A stretch of 64,000 nt of DNA, from contig NZ_VLLR01000001.1 in the NCBI RefSeq assembly GCF_007570935.1, forward strand, positions 1,550,001-1,614,000, given 5' to 3'. Position 1 is the stretch's first letter. Every line of letters starts with the position of its first letter. Below the pieces are notes generated by a model. It saw only the letters and a list, made by a program, of their open reading frames with translations. It searched no databases and was not told the DNA's origin. The translations under genes were made by a program, and so were the position numbers. Source of the DNA: Lactobacillus sp. LL6 (GTDB lineage: Bacteria > Bacillota > Bacilli > Lactobacillales > Lactobacillaceae). Shown here piece after piece: positions 40,880 through 49,296 of the stretch.

Positions 40880-40914
40880 TGGACTGATCTTGCTCATTTT
40901 TGGACTGATTTTGC
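40880..40914 (-). promoter_or_regulatory. response-regulator box A (two direct repeats, 21-bp period)
   Basis: TGGACTGATCTTGC (40880-40893) and TGGACTGATTTTGC (40901-40914). The same pair occurs before four other transcription units of the locus. Drives the 57- and 29-residue genes. Confidence 0.75.
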
Positions 40915-40916
40915 AT

Positions 40917-40930
40917 ATTTCCTAGGAAAT
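40917..40930. repeat. palindrome ATTTCCTAGGAAAT
   Basis: Same palindrome set; it lies between box A and the stop of the 117-residue gene. Confidence 0.45.
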
Positions 40931-40932
40931 AA

Positions 40933-41286
40933 TTATTCACGGCTTTTTCTGTATTCTAAAATTGCCGCATTAATTAAGCAGACTATTGCTAAGAAAGTTG
41001 CAACAGCACTACTTCTACTCATTTGAGTACCGTATTTTGTAATCATTAATGCAGTTAATAGTGCATACAATACAAGCGTTCCTCGATAATTTTTAATATT
41101 TACTTGCCAATTTTCATTTAATGCAAACATCAGTGAAATTACAAAACCTATTAATAAGAAAATTGCAGCTCCAATTCCAGTTGGTGTAATTAAGCGTACT
41201 ATACCATTTGGTGAAAAAATCAATAATAATAGAACTACTAACGCAGTAGCGCTGATTGCTAAATATAATTTCTTTTGCTTTGCCAT
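40933..41286 (-). CDS. hypothetical four-helix membrane protein in the bacteriocin locus
   Basis: 117 residues, four predicted helices, charged termini (MAKQKK..., EYRKSRE). Third gene behind box B. Size and context suggest an immunity or accessory protein; no family recognised. Confidence 0.55.
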   Translation of the reverse strand: MAKQKKLYLAISATALVVLLLLIFSPNGIVRLITPTGIGAAIFLLIGFVISLMFALNENWQVNIKNYRGTLVLYALLTALMITKYGTQMSRSSAVATFLAIVCLINAAILEYRKSRE

Positions 41287-41296
41287 AATTTTCTCC

Positions 41297-41674
41297 TTAA
41301 AAAATCAATGTCATTCCTAACGATCCTAAAATAGCGATAACTATGCTTCTCCAAGTTATAGGTTCTCCACCTAAAAAATGCGACCATAAGAAATCCAGCA
41401 TTAATATGACTAAAAATACAACTAAAAATTCTACGAATTTACCTTTGATTGAAAAACTGTCGCTTTTCTTCCAATTAAAAATACTAAATACTATTAATGG
41501 TACGAAGAACAAACTAAATCCAAACGACATTCCCAGATTAATTAATACTTTCTTAGTATCTGAAAAATACGCTAGTTCTGCACCACCAACTAGCCATAAA
41601 AATAAACTCAACACAACTATAGAAATTACCATTGTAATTAGATAAATCTTGATACTAAACTTTTTATTTTCCAT
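41297..41674 (-). CDS. hypothetical four-helix membrane protein in the bacteriocin locus
   Basis: 125 residues, four predicted helices. It lies ten bases upstream of the 117-residue gene and 65 bases after the 70-residue gene; a hairpin (ATCTTGGGG...CCTCAAGAT, about 41699-41733) in that gap may lower read-through. Probable immunity/accessory protein. Confidence 0.55.
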   Translation of the reverse strand: MENKKFSIKIYLITMVISIVVLSLFLWLVGGAELAYFSDTKKVLINLGMSFGFSLFFVPLIVFSIFNWKKSDSFSIKGKFVEFLVVFLVILMLDFLWSHFLGGEPITWRSIVIAILGSLGMTLIF

Positions 41675-41739
41675 ATTTTTCCCTTTAAGCTCGCTATTAC
41701 AAAAAAATCTTGGGGCAATCTCACCTCAAGATCATTAAT

Positions 41740-41952
41740 CTAAAAGATTCCTACACACACAAGAATAATGCCTGCTAGAATCATTATTCCTCCACTAATG
41801 TAGCCTGCCCATAAAGCAAAACCCCAGAACTGATTATCAGTTGTCTTGCCTCGAGTAGTATTTAACTTCAAATAACTTTGAGTTCGCTTAAAAGCATAAA
41901 CTCCTCCAACTGCAACAATAATACCAATAATTAAATAAATAATATGTTCCAT
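41740..41952 (-). CDS. small two-helix membrane protein, paralogue of 49066-49284
   Basis: 70 residues from ATG 41952 (GAGGT, seven-base spacing). It shares a pattern with the 72-residue gene at 49066: Gly-rich first helix, then F...(S/Q)xYxxLxxTxG, then FxxxxLWxGYxxGxxIxxxGI. Both are among the genes following a regulator box. Probably an immunity protein for a regulon bacteriocin. Confidence 0.6.
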   Translation of the reverse strand: MEHIIYLIIGIIVAVGGVYAFKRTQSYLKLNTTRGKTTDNQFWGFALWAGYISGGIMILAGIILVCVGIF

Positions 41953-42045
41953 GATGAATACCTCGTTTATTTCATTCAAAAAATATAGGAACTTATTTAG
42001 TTTTTCACAGTTATTATACTAAATATTTGATCAGAATTGTCAAAA

Positions 42046-42080
42046 TGGACTGATTTTGCTTACTTTTGGACTGATTTTGC
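42046..42080 (-). promoter_or_regulatory. response-regulator box B
   Basis: TGGACTGATTTTGC twice (42046-42059 and 42067-42080), period 21. It overlaps the 3' end of the 124-residue gene and drives 41952 to 40933. Confidence 0.75.
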
Positions 42081-42434
42081 ATCTTTTAAAGAATGGAACA
42101 ACAGTATTTCTAAAATCATAGCAATTACTGTAATAACTATGTTAATTAATCTAAAATCATGCCTATAATTTAAGCAAATAATTACAACATAAAACCAATA
42201 TAAAGTCCACATTTCTTTAGATGTATTATTAGCTACATATTTTCTTATTTTTGAATTGATTGTTATCATTATCGATAAAAAAATTGGCAATACCATTAGA
42301 ATTAATAAACATATTCCAATCTCACTATTTAATTTTTGTAATCCCTGACTTGCGCAATATCCAAATGTCCAAATTAATATTCCCAAACTATTTATCCAAG
42401 AATATTCTTTAATTTCTTGTTGTTTAAGCTTCAT
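42060..42434 (-). CDS. membrane protein, tandem paralogue of 42542-42904 (probable immunity)
   Basis: 124 residues from ATG 42434 (AGGT upstream). Four helices. GLQKLNSEIGICLLIL matches GLQKLNSEIGIYLIIL in the next gene, and the surrounding helices align. Tandem duplicates of small membrane proteins behind class II bacteriocin genes are usually immunity proteins. Confidence 0.65.
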   Translation of the reverse strand: MKLKQQEIKEYSWINSLGILIWTFGYCASQGLQKLNSEIGICLLILMVLPIFLSIMITINSKIRKYVANNTSKEMWTLYWFYVVIICLNYRHDFRLINIVITVIAMILEILLFHSLKDAKSVQK

Positions 42435-42460
42435 TTTTATACCTAACAGAATATTTAACA

Positions 42461-42500
42461 AAGACCTCAAAACCAAATTAATTAGTTTTGAGGTCTTTAA
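42461..42500 (-). terminator. terminator between the two paralogues
   Basis: AAGACCTCAAAAC...GTTTTGAGGTCTTT hairpin followed by T-rich sequence. Confidence 0.7.
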
Positions 42501-42541
42501 TTAAAAGTCACTATTAAAGAGAAAATAATTATAACAATAAT

Positions 42542-42904
42542 TTACTTTCTTTTAAAATTAAATATAACTAATCCAATTTCTACTATTAAAAATATTATTG
42601 TTACAATAATATTTTTAATATCAAACTTTTGACCATAGTCAAATGAAATATAAATTACATAAGCAAAATATACTAATGTAGCCCAATTAGTCATATATTT
42701 AGCTAATTTATTTCTTAATTTTAAATTGCTCATCCCTAAGGCAACCAAGATAAATGATACAACTGTAAGAATTATCAAGTATATACCAATCTCACTATTT
42801 AGTTTTTGTAATCCATCTAACGAAATGCAAGAAAGCGTCCATATCAAAATTGAAATACTATCTATCCATAACCATTTTATGATATTTGGTTTTGTTGAAG
42901 TCAT
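42542..42904 (-). CDS. membrane protein, tandem paralogue of 42060-42434 (probable immunity)
   Basis: 120 residues, four helices, core DGLQKLNSEIGIYLIILTVV shared with the neighbour. It belongs to the transcript of the two bacteriocin precursors (box C). Confidence 0.65.
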   Translation of the reverse strand: MTSTKPNIIKWLWIDSISILIWTLSCISLDGLQKLNSEIGIYLIILTVVSFILVALGMSNLKLRNKLAKYMTNWATLVYFAYVIYISFDYGQKFDIKNIIVTIIFLIVEIGLVIFNFKRK

Positions 42905-42936
42905 TTTGTTTAAACCTTTCTTTTGAGCATTTTTCT

Positions 42937-43128
42937 CTAATCAAATTCCTTATTTATTTTTTTGATTTCAATAATTACAGAAATTATCATTCCTACACTT
43001 AATAAAGCAATAGCACCTAACCGAAACTGTGAGATGTTATCCATACCAATTAATGGGATTAAAATTATTCCATATACTGCAACCAATGTTCCAACTATTT
43101 TAGTAATCTTTTTTTCATTATTAAGCAT
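42937..43128 (-). CDS. small two-helix membrane protein of the bacteriocin operon
   Basis: 63 residues, two helices (about 9-27 and 36-53) with charged ends. It lies between the bacteriocin precursor genes and the paired paralogues. Probable immunity; no family recognised. Confidence 0.55.
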   Translation of the reverse strand: MLNNEKKITKIVGTLVAVYGIILIPLIGMDNISQFRLGAIALLSVGMIISVIIEIKKINKEFD

Positions 43129-43157
43129 AACCCCTAAAACTTCCTTTTATAATAAAT

Positions 43158-43206
43158 AAAAAATATGTAAGTAATATAAAAAATATCTACTCTACATATT
43201 TTTTAC
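43158..43206 (-). terminator. long hairpin behind the bacteriocin precursors
   Basis: AAAAAATATGTA...TACATATTTTTT. It may lower expression of the downstream immunity genes relative to the precursors. Confidence 0.6.
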
Positions 43207-43220
43207 TCAACATAATATTT

Positions 43221-43379
43221 TTATCCAAAAGCTCTTGCTAAACCATAGCCGGCCGCAAAGCCACCACCTAAACCACCAACTATTCCTACTCCAATCAGTA
43301 TGGGAGCAATTCCACCGTGTATACCTAATAATTCGTTTTCCGATAATTTTACAAATTTAGTTGTATTAACTGTTTCCAT
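43221..43379 (-). CDS. class IIb bacteriocin precursor, double-glycine leader
   Basis: 52 residues: leader METVNTTKFVKLSENELLGIHGG (23 residues, LSENELxxIxGG) and a 29-residue core IAPILIGVGIVGGLGGGFAA then GYGLARAFG, rich in GxxxG motifs typical of two-peptide bacteriocins. AAGGAG precedes the ATG. The partner is most likely the 63-residue precursor at 43500. The C39 peptidase encoded at 44507 would remove the leader. Confidence 0.85.
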   Translation of the reverse strand: METVNTTKFVKLSENELLGIHGGIAPILIGVGIVGGLGGGFAAGYGLARAFG

Positions 43380-43393
43380 ATTAATCTCCTTAT

Positions 43394-43498
43394 TTAATGA
43401 TTGACATAATTTAATCCTACAGCTATTCCACTAAGAAAGCCTATAATAAATAGTACTGTAAACAAGATCCAGTACCTATATTTATAAAATGAATCCAT
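43394..43498 (-). CDS. 34-residue membrane peptide similar to the tail of the neighbouring bacteriocin
   Basis: MDSFYKYRYWILFTVLFIIG then FLSGIAVGLNYVNH. GFLSGIAVGLNYVN mirrors GFSGGIAVGLNKVN in the 63-residue precursor two bases upstream, but there is no double-glycine leader. GGAAAG precedes the ATG. It may be a cognate immunity peptide or a helper that pairs with the bacteriocin in the membrane. Confidence 0.55.
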   Translation of the reverse strand: MDSFYKYRYWILFTVLFIIGFLSGIAVGLNYVNH

Positions 43499-43499
43499 T

Positions 43500-43691
43500 T
43501 TACTTTCCTTTCTTTTTACTGTCATTTATACGATTCACTTTATTCAAACCTACAGCTATTCCACCTGAAAATCCAGCTGCTGCAGCTCCGCCCCAAATTG
43601 CCCAAACAGCCACAGGAATAAAACCACCAGTGACTCTTTTTAAGTCATTTTCTGATAATTCTGCAACATCAACTGTTTCAAACTTATTCAT
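43500..43691 (-). CDS. class IIb bacteriocin precursor, double-glycine leader
   Basis: 63 residues: leader MNKFETVDVAELSENDLKRV then TGG (23 residues), core FIPVAVWAIWGGAAAAGFSG then GIAVGLNKVNRINDSKKKGK (40 residues) with a cationic tail. First gene behind box C. Fits one half of a two-peptide bacteriocin of the lactacin/gassericin type. Confidence 0.87.
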   Translation of the reverse strand: MNKFETVDVAELSENDLKRVTGGFIPVAVWAIWGGAAAAGFSGGIAVGLNKVNRINDSKKKGK

Positions 43692-43767
43692 AATTTGAAT
43701 CCTCCTATTTTTACATCTCTTATTTACAAGATTAATAATACCAACTTACTTACCTTAATAGTAAAAG

Positions 43768-43802
43768 TGAACCAAAGTTGCTCATTTTTGTACTGATTTT
43801 AC
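43768..43802 (-). promoter_or_regulatory. response-regulator box C (diverged)
   Basis: TGAACCAAAGTTGC (43768-43781) and TGTACTGATTTTAC (43789-43802), period 21. It is the most diverged of the five, yet it precedes the structural genes. Confidence 0.65.
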
Positions 43803-43829
43803 ATTAAAGTGCAGAATCAGTATATTTAC

Positions 43830-43864
43830 AAAAAAACTAATACAATCAAAATGACTGTATTAGC
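43830..43864 (-). terminator. terminator of the regulation/export operon
   Basis: CTAATACA...TGTATTAG hairpin with T8 on the minus strand, just behind the accessory gene. Confidence 0.8.
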
Positions 43865-43871
43865 TTAAAGT

Positions 43872-44498
43872 TCATCTTTTATTTATTAATTTATCTTTTA
43901 AATATTCAAAATAAGTTACTTTACTTGTAATAATAGTTGCTTCACCCTGCATCCCATATCGCAAATTTTCTACATTTTTAGTTCTTACACTACCTACAAC
44001 TTTATACATATTATGCTTCTTCACTACAGTAGGATAAACAGTCACCGTTTCAATCTTTCCACTTAATCTTGTAGTGCCAGCTTGTGCTGCAATATTTACT
44101 TGTACATCTTGTCCTTTTTTAATTAAAGGAATAGTACTTTCTGGAAAATACATAACAACATGCAAATTTTTGTTTGCCTTAATTTTTGGAATTAAATACT
44201 TTTCATTACTATCTAAATGTGCAATATTATCTTCTTGAAGTTTAATTATATTGCCAGAAGTTAACTTAACTTTACTATTCTTTTTAACAATTTGTCCTTC
44301 AGAATACTGGGATTTAGTTTTTATTACCTTTCTAGGTTCAATTGAGCCTATAGCTGTTACAGTATTTTGCTTAATTGCAAAAAAAGACCCAATGAATAAG
44401 ATGAAAACCAAAATAGCTGCTGGCAAAATAATAATCGTTGATAAACTTTTGAACTTAGTAGAATAGAATTTATTACTTTCATACTCTTGTCTTTTCAT
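43872..44498 (-). CDS. bacteriocin export accessory protein (HlyD-like)
   Basis: 208 residues: one N-terminal membrane helix (about 22-42), then an extracellular region with VVMYFPESTIPLIKKGQDVQVNIAAQ and KIETVTVYPTVV typical of the membrane-fusion (HlyD/LcnD) fold. It is about half the usual length, as often seen for lactobacilli accessory factors. It follows the ABC exporter gene by eight bases. Confidence 0.8.
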   Translation of the reverse strand: MKRQEYESNKFYSTKFKSLSTIIILPAAILVFILFIGSFFAIKQNTVTAIGSIEPRKVIKTKSQYSEGQIVKKNSKVKLTSGNIIKLQEDNIAHLDSNEKYLIPKIKANKNLHVVMYFPESTIPLIKKGQDVQVNIAAQAGTTRLSGKIETVTVYPTVVKKHNMYKVVGSVRTKNVENLRYGMQGEATIITSKVTYFEYLKDKLINKR

Positions 44499-44506
44499 TT
44501 TTACTC

Positions 44507-46660
44507 CTAGTTCTTAACCAACTCATAATAAAAGCCATGTTTTTCTATCAACTCATCATGGGTTCCTTTTTCAACAATTTCACCATGATCAATTACAATA
44601 ATATTATTAGTCTTTTCTGCAATTGCTAATCTATGAGCAATAAAAATTATTGTCTTATCAAGTTTCATCAAATTATCAACTACTTTTTTCTCAGTAATTG
44701 TGTCTAATCCACTAGTTACTTCATCAAAGATTAATACTTGCGCTGGAGACAACAATGCGCGAGCAATCGTTAAACGCTGCTTTTGACCACCTGAAAGAAT
44801 CTTGGCATTTTCATCCATCTTAGTATCAAAATTAAGCGGTAGATTCATAATTTCTTGTTCAATTTCTGCTAATTGACAAGCTCTAAATATATCTTCATCT
44901 GTAATATTTTCTCTGCTACCTAATAATAAATTCTCCTTAATAGTTCCAGAAAAAATATATGGACTTTGCGGTACATAATTCACATATGAACGCAAAGTGT
45001 GCTTATCAATATCTGTAGTCTTGATATTATTTAATGTCACTTCTCCAGCAGTCGGAGAAAAGAAATCTACTAATAACTTAACCATTGTAGATTTTCCAGA
45101 ACCACTCATACCAACAATTGCTAATTTATCATTTGGTTTAATGGTTAAGTGGATATTAGTAAGGATGTTTCGTCCATATCCATAACAATAATTAACATGG
45201 TTATATTTAATTAAGCCGTCTAACTTCTTAATATCAGTAATACCTGACTTTTTAAACTCACTCTCAACTAAATAAACTTCATTAAGACGATTTTGGGCAA
45301 CATTTGCTGATTGAAGCTTAGGCTGTAAGTTAATAATATTTTGTAAGGGATCAATAAAGTAAGCTAGTAATGCATTAAAAGTCATCAGTTGTCCGATACT
45401 TAACTGATCATTCATTACAATCTTTGCACCAAGCCAAAGAATTACTACATTAAGAGAAAGTTGAATAAATGTTTTAAGAGCTGTCTGTAAGCTTTCAGTT
45501 TTACTATATTTAAACGATTTTTTTAAATAATCAACAAATTGACTATCAATCCTGCGATAACGGACTTCTTCGCTATTAAGCGCCTTAATAGTCTCAATAC
45601 CTTGGATATCTTCAATTACAGATGAACTAACTACACTGTTACTCTCCATCTGCTCATTATTTAATTTATCGAATTTCTTAGTGAAACCTAAAATTACAAT
45701 TGCATAAAAAGGTAATGCAATAAGTGTAATAACAAATAAAGTAACGTTTTGAATTACAAGCACTATTCCCATTACAATCACAATTGAAAGATCAAGAAAC
45801 AAAGAAATAACGGTGCTAGCTAATGCATCAATAATTCTACTTGCATCAGAAAATCTAGAAGTAATTTCACCAGTCTTACGCGTTACAAAAAATTCCATTG
45901 GCAATTCAAAAATATGTCGAATATAACGCAAGTTAAGATCAATACTTAATCTTTGACCTAAAATATTTAAAAGCAAATCTTGTCCATAAGAGAAAATCGA
46001 ATTAAAAATATATGCAATTAATAAACCAATCGCCAAAATAGATAGAGTTTGATAAGTTCTACTAGGAATATAAGTATCGATTATTCCCTGTAAAAAATAT
46101 GAACTAGAAATGCTAATAATGGTCATTAAAATAGCGGCTAAGATGATATTCATCATTAGTCGCTTTTGTTTGAACATATAAGGAAATAAGGACAGTAGAT
46201 TATTTTTCTTTTCTTTAATCGGCTTAAAATCTTCATTAGGTTGCATTAATAGTGCAATGCCAGTCCATTCTTGCTCAAAAGTAGCTCGTGGCATTTTTAC
46301 TACTCTTCTATCAGGATCTGGATCAGCAATTGTAATATAATTCTTATCGCTTTTAAGAACTACATAATAGTGCAGCAACTCACCTTGCTTTAACACATGA
46401 GCAATAAAAGGATAATGAATATCATCAAGGTCAAACAGCGACATATCTGCCTTAATAGCATCCGTTTTAAGATTAAAGTGCTCTGCAGTCTCCACAAGTC
46501 CTAGAGCAGTTGTTCCATCTAAATTGGTCTGAGCAAAATGTCGCAGATGTGCAAGAGACACCCGAGAATGATACTGCTTAAGAATCATTGCTAAGCACGC
46601 TACTCCACAATCAGCTTCATCTACTTGAGGGATATAGATTGATTTATATTTGAACAGCAT
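44507..46660 (-). CDS. bacteriocin ABC exporter with C39 leader peptidase
   Basis: 717 residues: C39 peptidase (1-140) with catalytic Cys18 in DEADCGVACLAMILKQY and His in LLHYYVVLKSD; membrane domain (about 155-460); ATPase with GMSGSGKST, LSGGQKQRLTIARALL and LIFDEVTSGLD. It cleaves after the double glycine and exports the induction peptide and the bacteriocins. Confidence 0.95.
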   Translation of the reverse strand: MLFKYKSIYIPQVDEADCGVACLAMILKQYHSRVSLAHLRHFAQTNLDGTTALGLVETAEHFNLKTDAIKADMSLFDLDDIHYPFIAHVLKQGELLHYYVVLKSDKNYITIADPDPDRRVVKMPRATFEQEWTGIALLMQPNEDFKPIKEKKNNLLSLFPYMFKQKRLMMNIILAAILMTIISISSSYFLQGIIDTYIPSRTYQTLSILAIGLLIAYIFNSIFSYGQDLLLNILGQRLSIDLNLRYIRHIFELPMEFFVTRKTGEITSRFSDASRIIDALASTVISLFLDLSIVIVMGIVLVIQNVTLFVITLIALPFYAIVILGFTKKFDKLNNEQMESNSVVSSSVIEDIQGIETIKALNSEEVRYRRIDSQFVDYLKKSFKYSKTESLQTALKTFIQLSLNVVILWLGAKIVMNDQLSIGQLMTFNALLAYFIDPLQNIINLQPKLQSANVAQNRLNEVYLVESEFKKSGITDIKKLDGLIKYNHVNYCYGYGRNILTNIHLTIKPNDKLAIVGMSGSGKSTMVKLLVDFFSPTAGEVTLNNIKTTDIDKHTLRSYVNYVPQSPYIFSGTIKENLLLGSRENITDEDIFRACQLAEIEQEIMNLPLNFDTKMDENAKILSGGQKQRLTIARALLSPAQVLIFDEVTSGLDTITEKKVVDNLMKLDKTIIFIAHRLAIAEKTNNIIVIDHGEIVEKGTHDELIEKHGFYYELVKN

Positions 46661-46669
46661 AAATATTTC

Positions 46670-47437
46670 CTATTTTTCTAACTTCTTCTTCAAACTCCTA
46701 ACAACCTTAGAATATGTTCTAGTGTAATTAATCGTTTCTTCATTTGAAACTATAATTGTTCTTTTAAGAGTATTTATTTCTTTGATGTTTTCAGGATTAA
46801 TTAAACAAGATTGAGATACTTTAACTAAGAATGGATTTTCAGCTTCTATTTTGCTAACATTTCCACGAAATTCAGCTTCACCATGTTTATGAACCATTAC
46901 AACTTTGTGCTGAATTCCACTATTCATAACATAGATAACCTCTGATTGAGGAAGTCGTTGGGTTCTGCGTCTAATTTGATAAATAAAATATTTACCCTCA
47001 TTCTTTTTAGCTATTTCTAAATTTTTAAGTGCATTAATAATAGTTTCATTTAAACGAGGTAAGACATTCTCAGAATCTACTTTATTAATATAATCAATTG
47101 CCCCAATTCGCTTACGATAAGTTAATGGAGCATACTTATCATATGCAGTTACGAATATAATTTGTGCATCGGGATTATTTTTGCGAATTTTTTCAGCAAT
47201 ATCTACACCATTTTGATTCTGATTAAGTTCAATATCTAAGAAAAAAATAGCACGAGATACATCCACAACTTCGGTATAACCAATAAGCCTCAAAGAATCA
47301 GTAAATACTTCAATTTCAGTATCTAGTTGTTCATATTTTTGATTATCATCTTTAATATTTTGAAGAGTAATATTTACTTGGTCTGCTAATTGATTAGCTA
47401 AGTGTTCATTATCATCACAAATAATTATCTTCGTCAT
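46670..47437 (-). CDS. LytTR response regulator of bacteriocin production (AgrA-like)
   Basis: 255 residues from ATG 47437 (GAGGATGAGAATT just upstream). Receiver domain with CDDNEHL, phospho-Asp in IFFLDIEL and Lys in IDYINK; LytTR DNA-binding domain from about 155 (YQIRRRTQRLPQSEVIYV). LytTR regulators bind pairs of direct repeats with about two helical turns between them, which fits boxes A-E. It overlaps the kinase gene by 23 bases. Confidence 0.93.
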   Translation of the reverse strand: MTKIIICDDNEHLANQLADQVNITLQNIKDDNQKYEQLDTEIEVFTDSLRLIGYTEVVDVSRAIFFLDIELNQNQNGVDIAEKIRKNNPDAQIIFVTAYDKYAPLTYRKRIGAIDYINKVDSENVLPRLNETIINALKNLEIAKKNEGKYFIYQIRRRTQRLPQSEVIYVMNSGIQHKVVMVHKHGEAEFRGNVSKIEAENPFLVKVSQSCLINPENIKEINTLKRTIIVSNEETINYTRTYSKVVRSLKKKLEK

Positions 47438-48758
47438 AATTCTCATCCTCTTCAATTACCATATAAAAGTCAAAATATCCATCTTCAATACTGTATGAAA
47501 TCTCCATTGCAGGATATTTTTGTTTTATCTGCTCAATATTGGCTAAGCCTACACCATCATGATCTTTCTTAGTTGTATATCCGCGCTTCTTCATTTGGGC
47601 TAAACTTATATCATCAGTTAAAATTTTATTTCTAATTTCAAATTCTAACTTAACGTCTTCTGATGTATTCATCATTATCTGAATATCCGTATCATTTTTA
47701 TTAGAAGCAGCTAAAATCTTCTCGTTTTCTTCAATTGCATTATCAATCGTTATTCCTAATATACGAATTAAGTCTAGTTTTTCAATATCTTCTAATAAAG
47801 ATGGAATATCTTTTCGACATTCGAAATTATATTTAATACCATCGTTTGCCATTTTAGATATTTTTGCAATTAAAAGACTCTTAACATATTCATCTTTTAC
47901 ATGATTAACATCTTTATATTTTAACAAAGCATTTTTATCTAGATTTTCTTCTGAATATCTATCTAATTCAGCAATTGCTTCATCGTAATTGCCCTTCTTA
48001 ACACTGTACTTCACAGCTGTTAGCATATTTTTGTAATCATGTCGAAATCTACGCAAACTATCTTCTTCTTTTTCTAAAGTTTCAGCATATTCCTTTTGTT
48101 GGAGTAGTTCTTCTTGTAATTTTTCTTGTTGCTGTTTGTTCAGAATATTTTTTTGTAACCTTATTAGTGAAATATATATTACTATCGCAAATCCACCTTG
48201 AATCAATAAAGTTTCAGCTAAGAACTTGGATACTGGTGGAATAACTTTGCTTTTACCCAAAATTATTCCTATAATGGTCTCAATTATATATAAGTAAATC
48301 AATAAGGAAATAAAAACTTTTTTATTTTTATTAGTTAATTGTTCTTTAAAAAATGAATGATATTTAAATATAAGACAATACTCTAGTGCAATTAAAACAA
48401 TCGTACTAAAATCCTGAACATATAGCGAATTGCTTAAGCTAGTAATAATTGAATTAATGTAGTCCAACATTAAATCTAAAAAGTACACAGTAATCAAACT
48501 ACCTACTAAGAGATTAATGTTTAATTTATTCTTATACAAAAGTAACAATCCTAAAAGAACAAACATATCGGCTAAAAATGTAGATAATGCTCCCGATACA
48601 CTTTCATTAATAATCTCTCCAACTATTAGAACAATTAATAAAAGAAATCCTTTATGTTTTAAATCTAGCTTGACTTGTGTAATCTTTTGAAAGTACACAA
48701 TGTCTAAAAAACTTGTAATGATGCCTATAAAAGCATCTAAGGTATAATTTACTTCCAC
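47415..48758 (-). CDS. HPK10-type histidine kinase (AgrC-like) for the induction peptide
   Basis: 447 residues from GTG 48758 with AAAGGA upstream. About six membrane helices (1-215) form the peptide sensor. FRHDYKNMLTAVKYS holds the phospho-His, RILGITIDNAIEE is the N box and DGVGLANIEQIK the G box. The start overlaps the end of the induction peptide gene by ten bases. Confidence 0.93.
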   Translation of the reverse strand: MEVNYTLDAFIGIITSFLDIVYFQKITQVKLDLKHKGFLLLIVLIVGEIINESVSGALSTFLADMFVLLGLLLLYKNKLNINLLVGSLITVYFLDLMLDYINSIITSLSNSLYVQDFSTIVLIALEYCLIFKYHSFFKEQLTNKNKKVFISLLIYLYIIETIIGIILGKSKVIPPVSKFLAETLLIQGGFAIVIYISLIRLQKNILNKQQQEKLQEELLQQKEYAETLEKEEDSLRRFRHDYKNMLTAVKYSVKKGNYDEAIAELDRYSEENLDKNALLKYKDVNHVKDEYVKSLLIAKISKMANDGIKYNFECRKDIPSLLEDIEKLDLIRILGITIDNAIEENEKILAASNKNDTDIQIMMNTSEDVKLEFEIRNKILTDDISLAQMKKRGYTTKKDHDGVGLANIEQIKQKYPAMEISYSIEDGYFDFYMVIEEDENYDEDNYL

Positions 48759-48895
48759 TTAAATATCCTTTTATAAATATCATGAGCGAATTTATTTTTT
48801 GACATTCTTGAACTTACTCCTCTACCACCTACAACTTTAGTAAGTTCTTTTTCAGTTAACTTAACAACTTGCTTTTTTACAGTTTTCTTTTTCAT
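48749..48895 (-). CDS. double-glycine induction peptide (pheromone) precursor
   Basis: 48 residues from ATG 48895: leader MKKKTVKKQVVKLTEKELTK then VVGG (24 residues), mature 24-residue cationic peptide RGVSSRMSKNKFAHDIYKRI then FKWK. An in-frame start at 48946 lacks a ribosome-binding site. Position directly before the kinase, small size and basic character fit the pheromone of a three-component system. Confidence 0.85.
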   Translation of the reverse strand: MKKKTVKKQVVKLTEKELTKVVGGRGVSSRMSKNKFAHDIYKRIFKWK

Positions 48896-48969
48896 AATAA
48901 TTTTCTTTCTGAAATCCTTAACTTTTTTCAACAAAAATAATATCATGTTTTACTCTACTTTTGTGAAAG

Positions 48970-49004
48970 TGGACCGATTTTGCTCATTTTTGGACTGATT
49001 TTGC
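48970..49004 (-). promoter_or_regulatory. response-regulator box D
   Basis: TGGACCGATTTTGC (48970-48983) and TGGACTGATTTTGC (48991-49004), period 21. It precedes the induction peptide-kinase-regulator-exporter operon, giving positive feedback. Confidence 0.8.
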
Positions 49005-49014
49005 ATTAAAAGAT

Positions 49015-49053
49015 AAAAATCAGTCTAACTTTTTATGGTTTGACTGATTTTTG
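49015..49053 (-). terminator. terminator behind the 72-residue gene
   Basis: AAAAATCAGTC...GACTGATTTTT hairpin, which reuses the AAATCAGTC core of the boxes. Confidence 0.65.
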
Positions 49054-49065
49054 AATATATTATTT

Positions 49066-49284
49066 TTAATTAACTATAAATGCTGCAGAAATAAAACCAA
49101 TTCCTAAAAATACTATTAAAATTCCAAATACATATCCCGACCATAAACCTAAGCTAGAAAATAAATTTTCAGTGCCTTTTGTTTTTATTAAAGCAAAATA
49201 TTTATTTGATTCATGAAAAGTAAAAATGCCACCTAAAATAGTTAATAAGCCAATAACTACAATACCGATTTTTCCCAGTAACAT
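49066..49284 (-). CDS. small membrane protein, paralogue of 41740-41952 (probable immunity)
   Basis: 72 residues, two helices, shares the Gly-rich helix / Y.aL..TkG / LGLWSGYVFGILIVFLGI layout with the 70-residue gene at 41740. Last gene of the box E unit. Confidence 0.6.
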   Translation of the reverse strand: MLLGKIGIVVIGLLTILGGIFTFHESNKYFALIKTKGTENLFSSLGLWSGYVFGILIVFLGIGFISAAFIVN

Positions 49285-49296
49285 AATACAAGTCCT

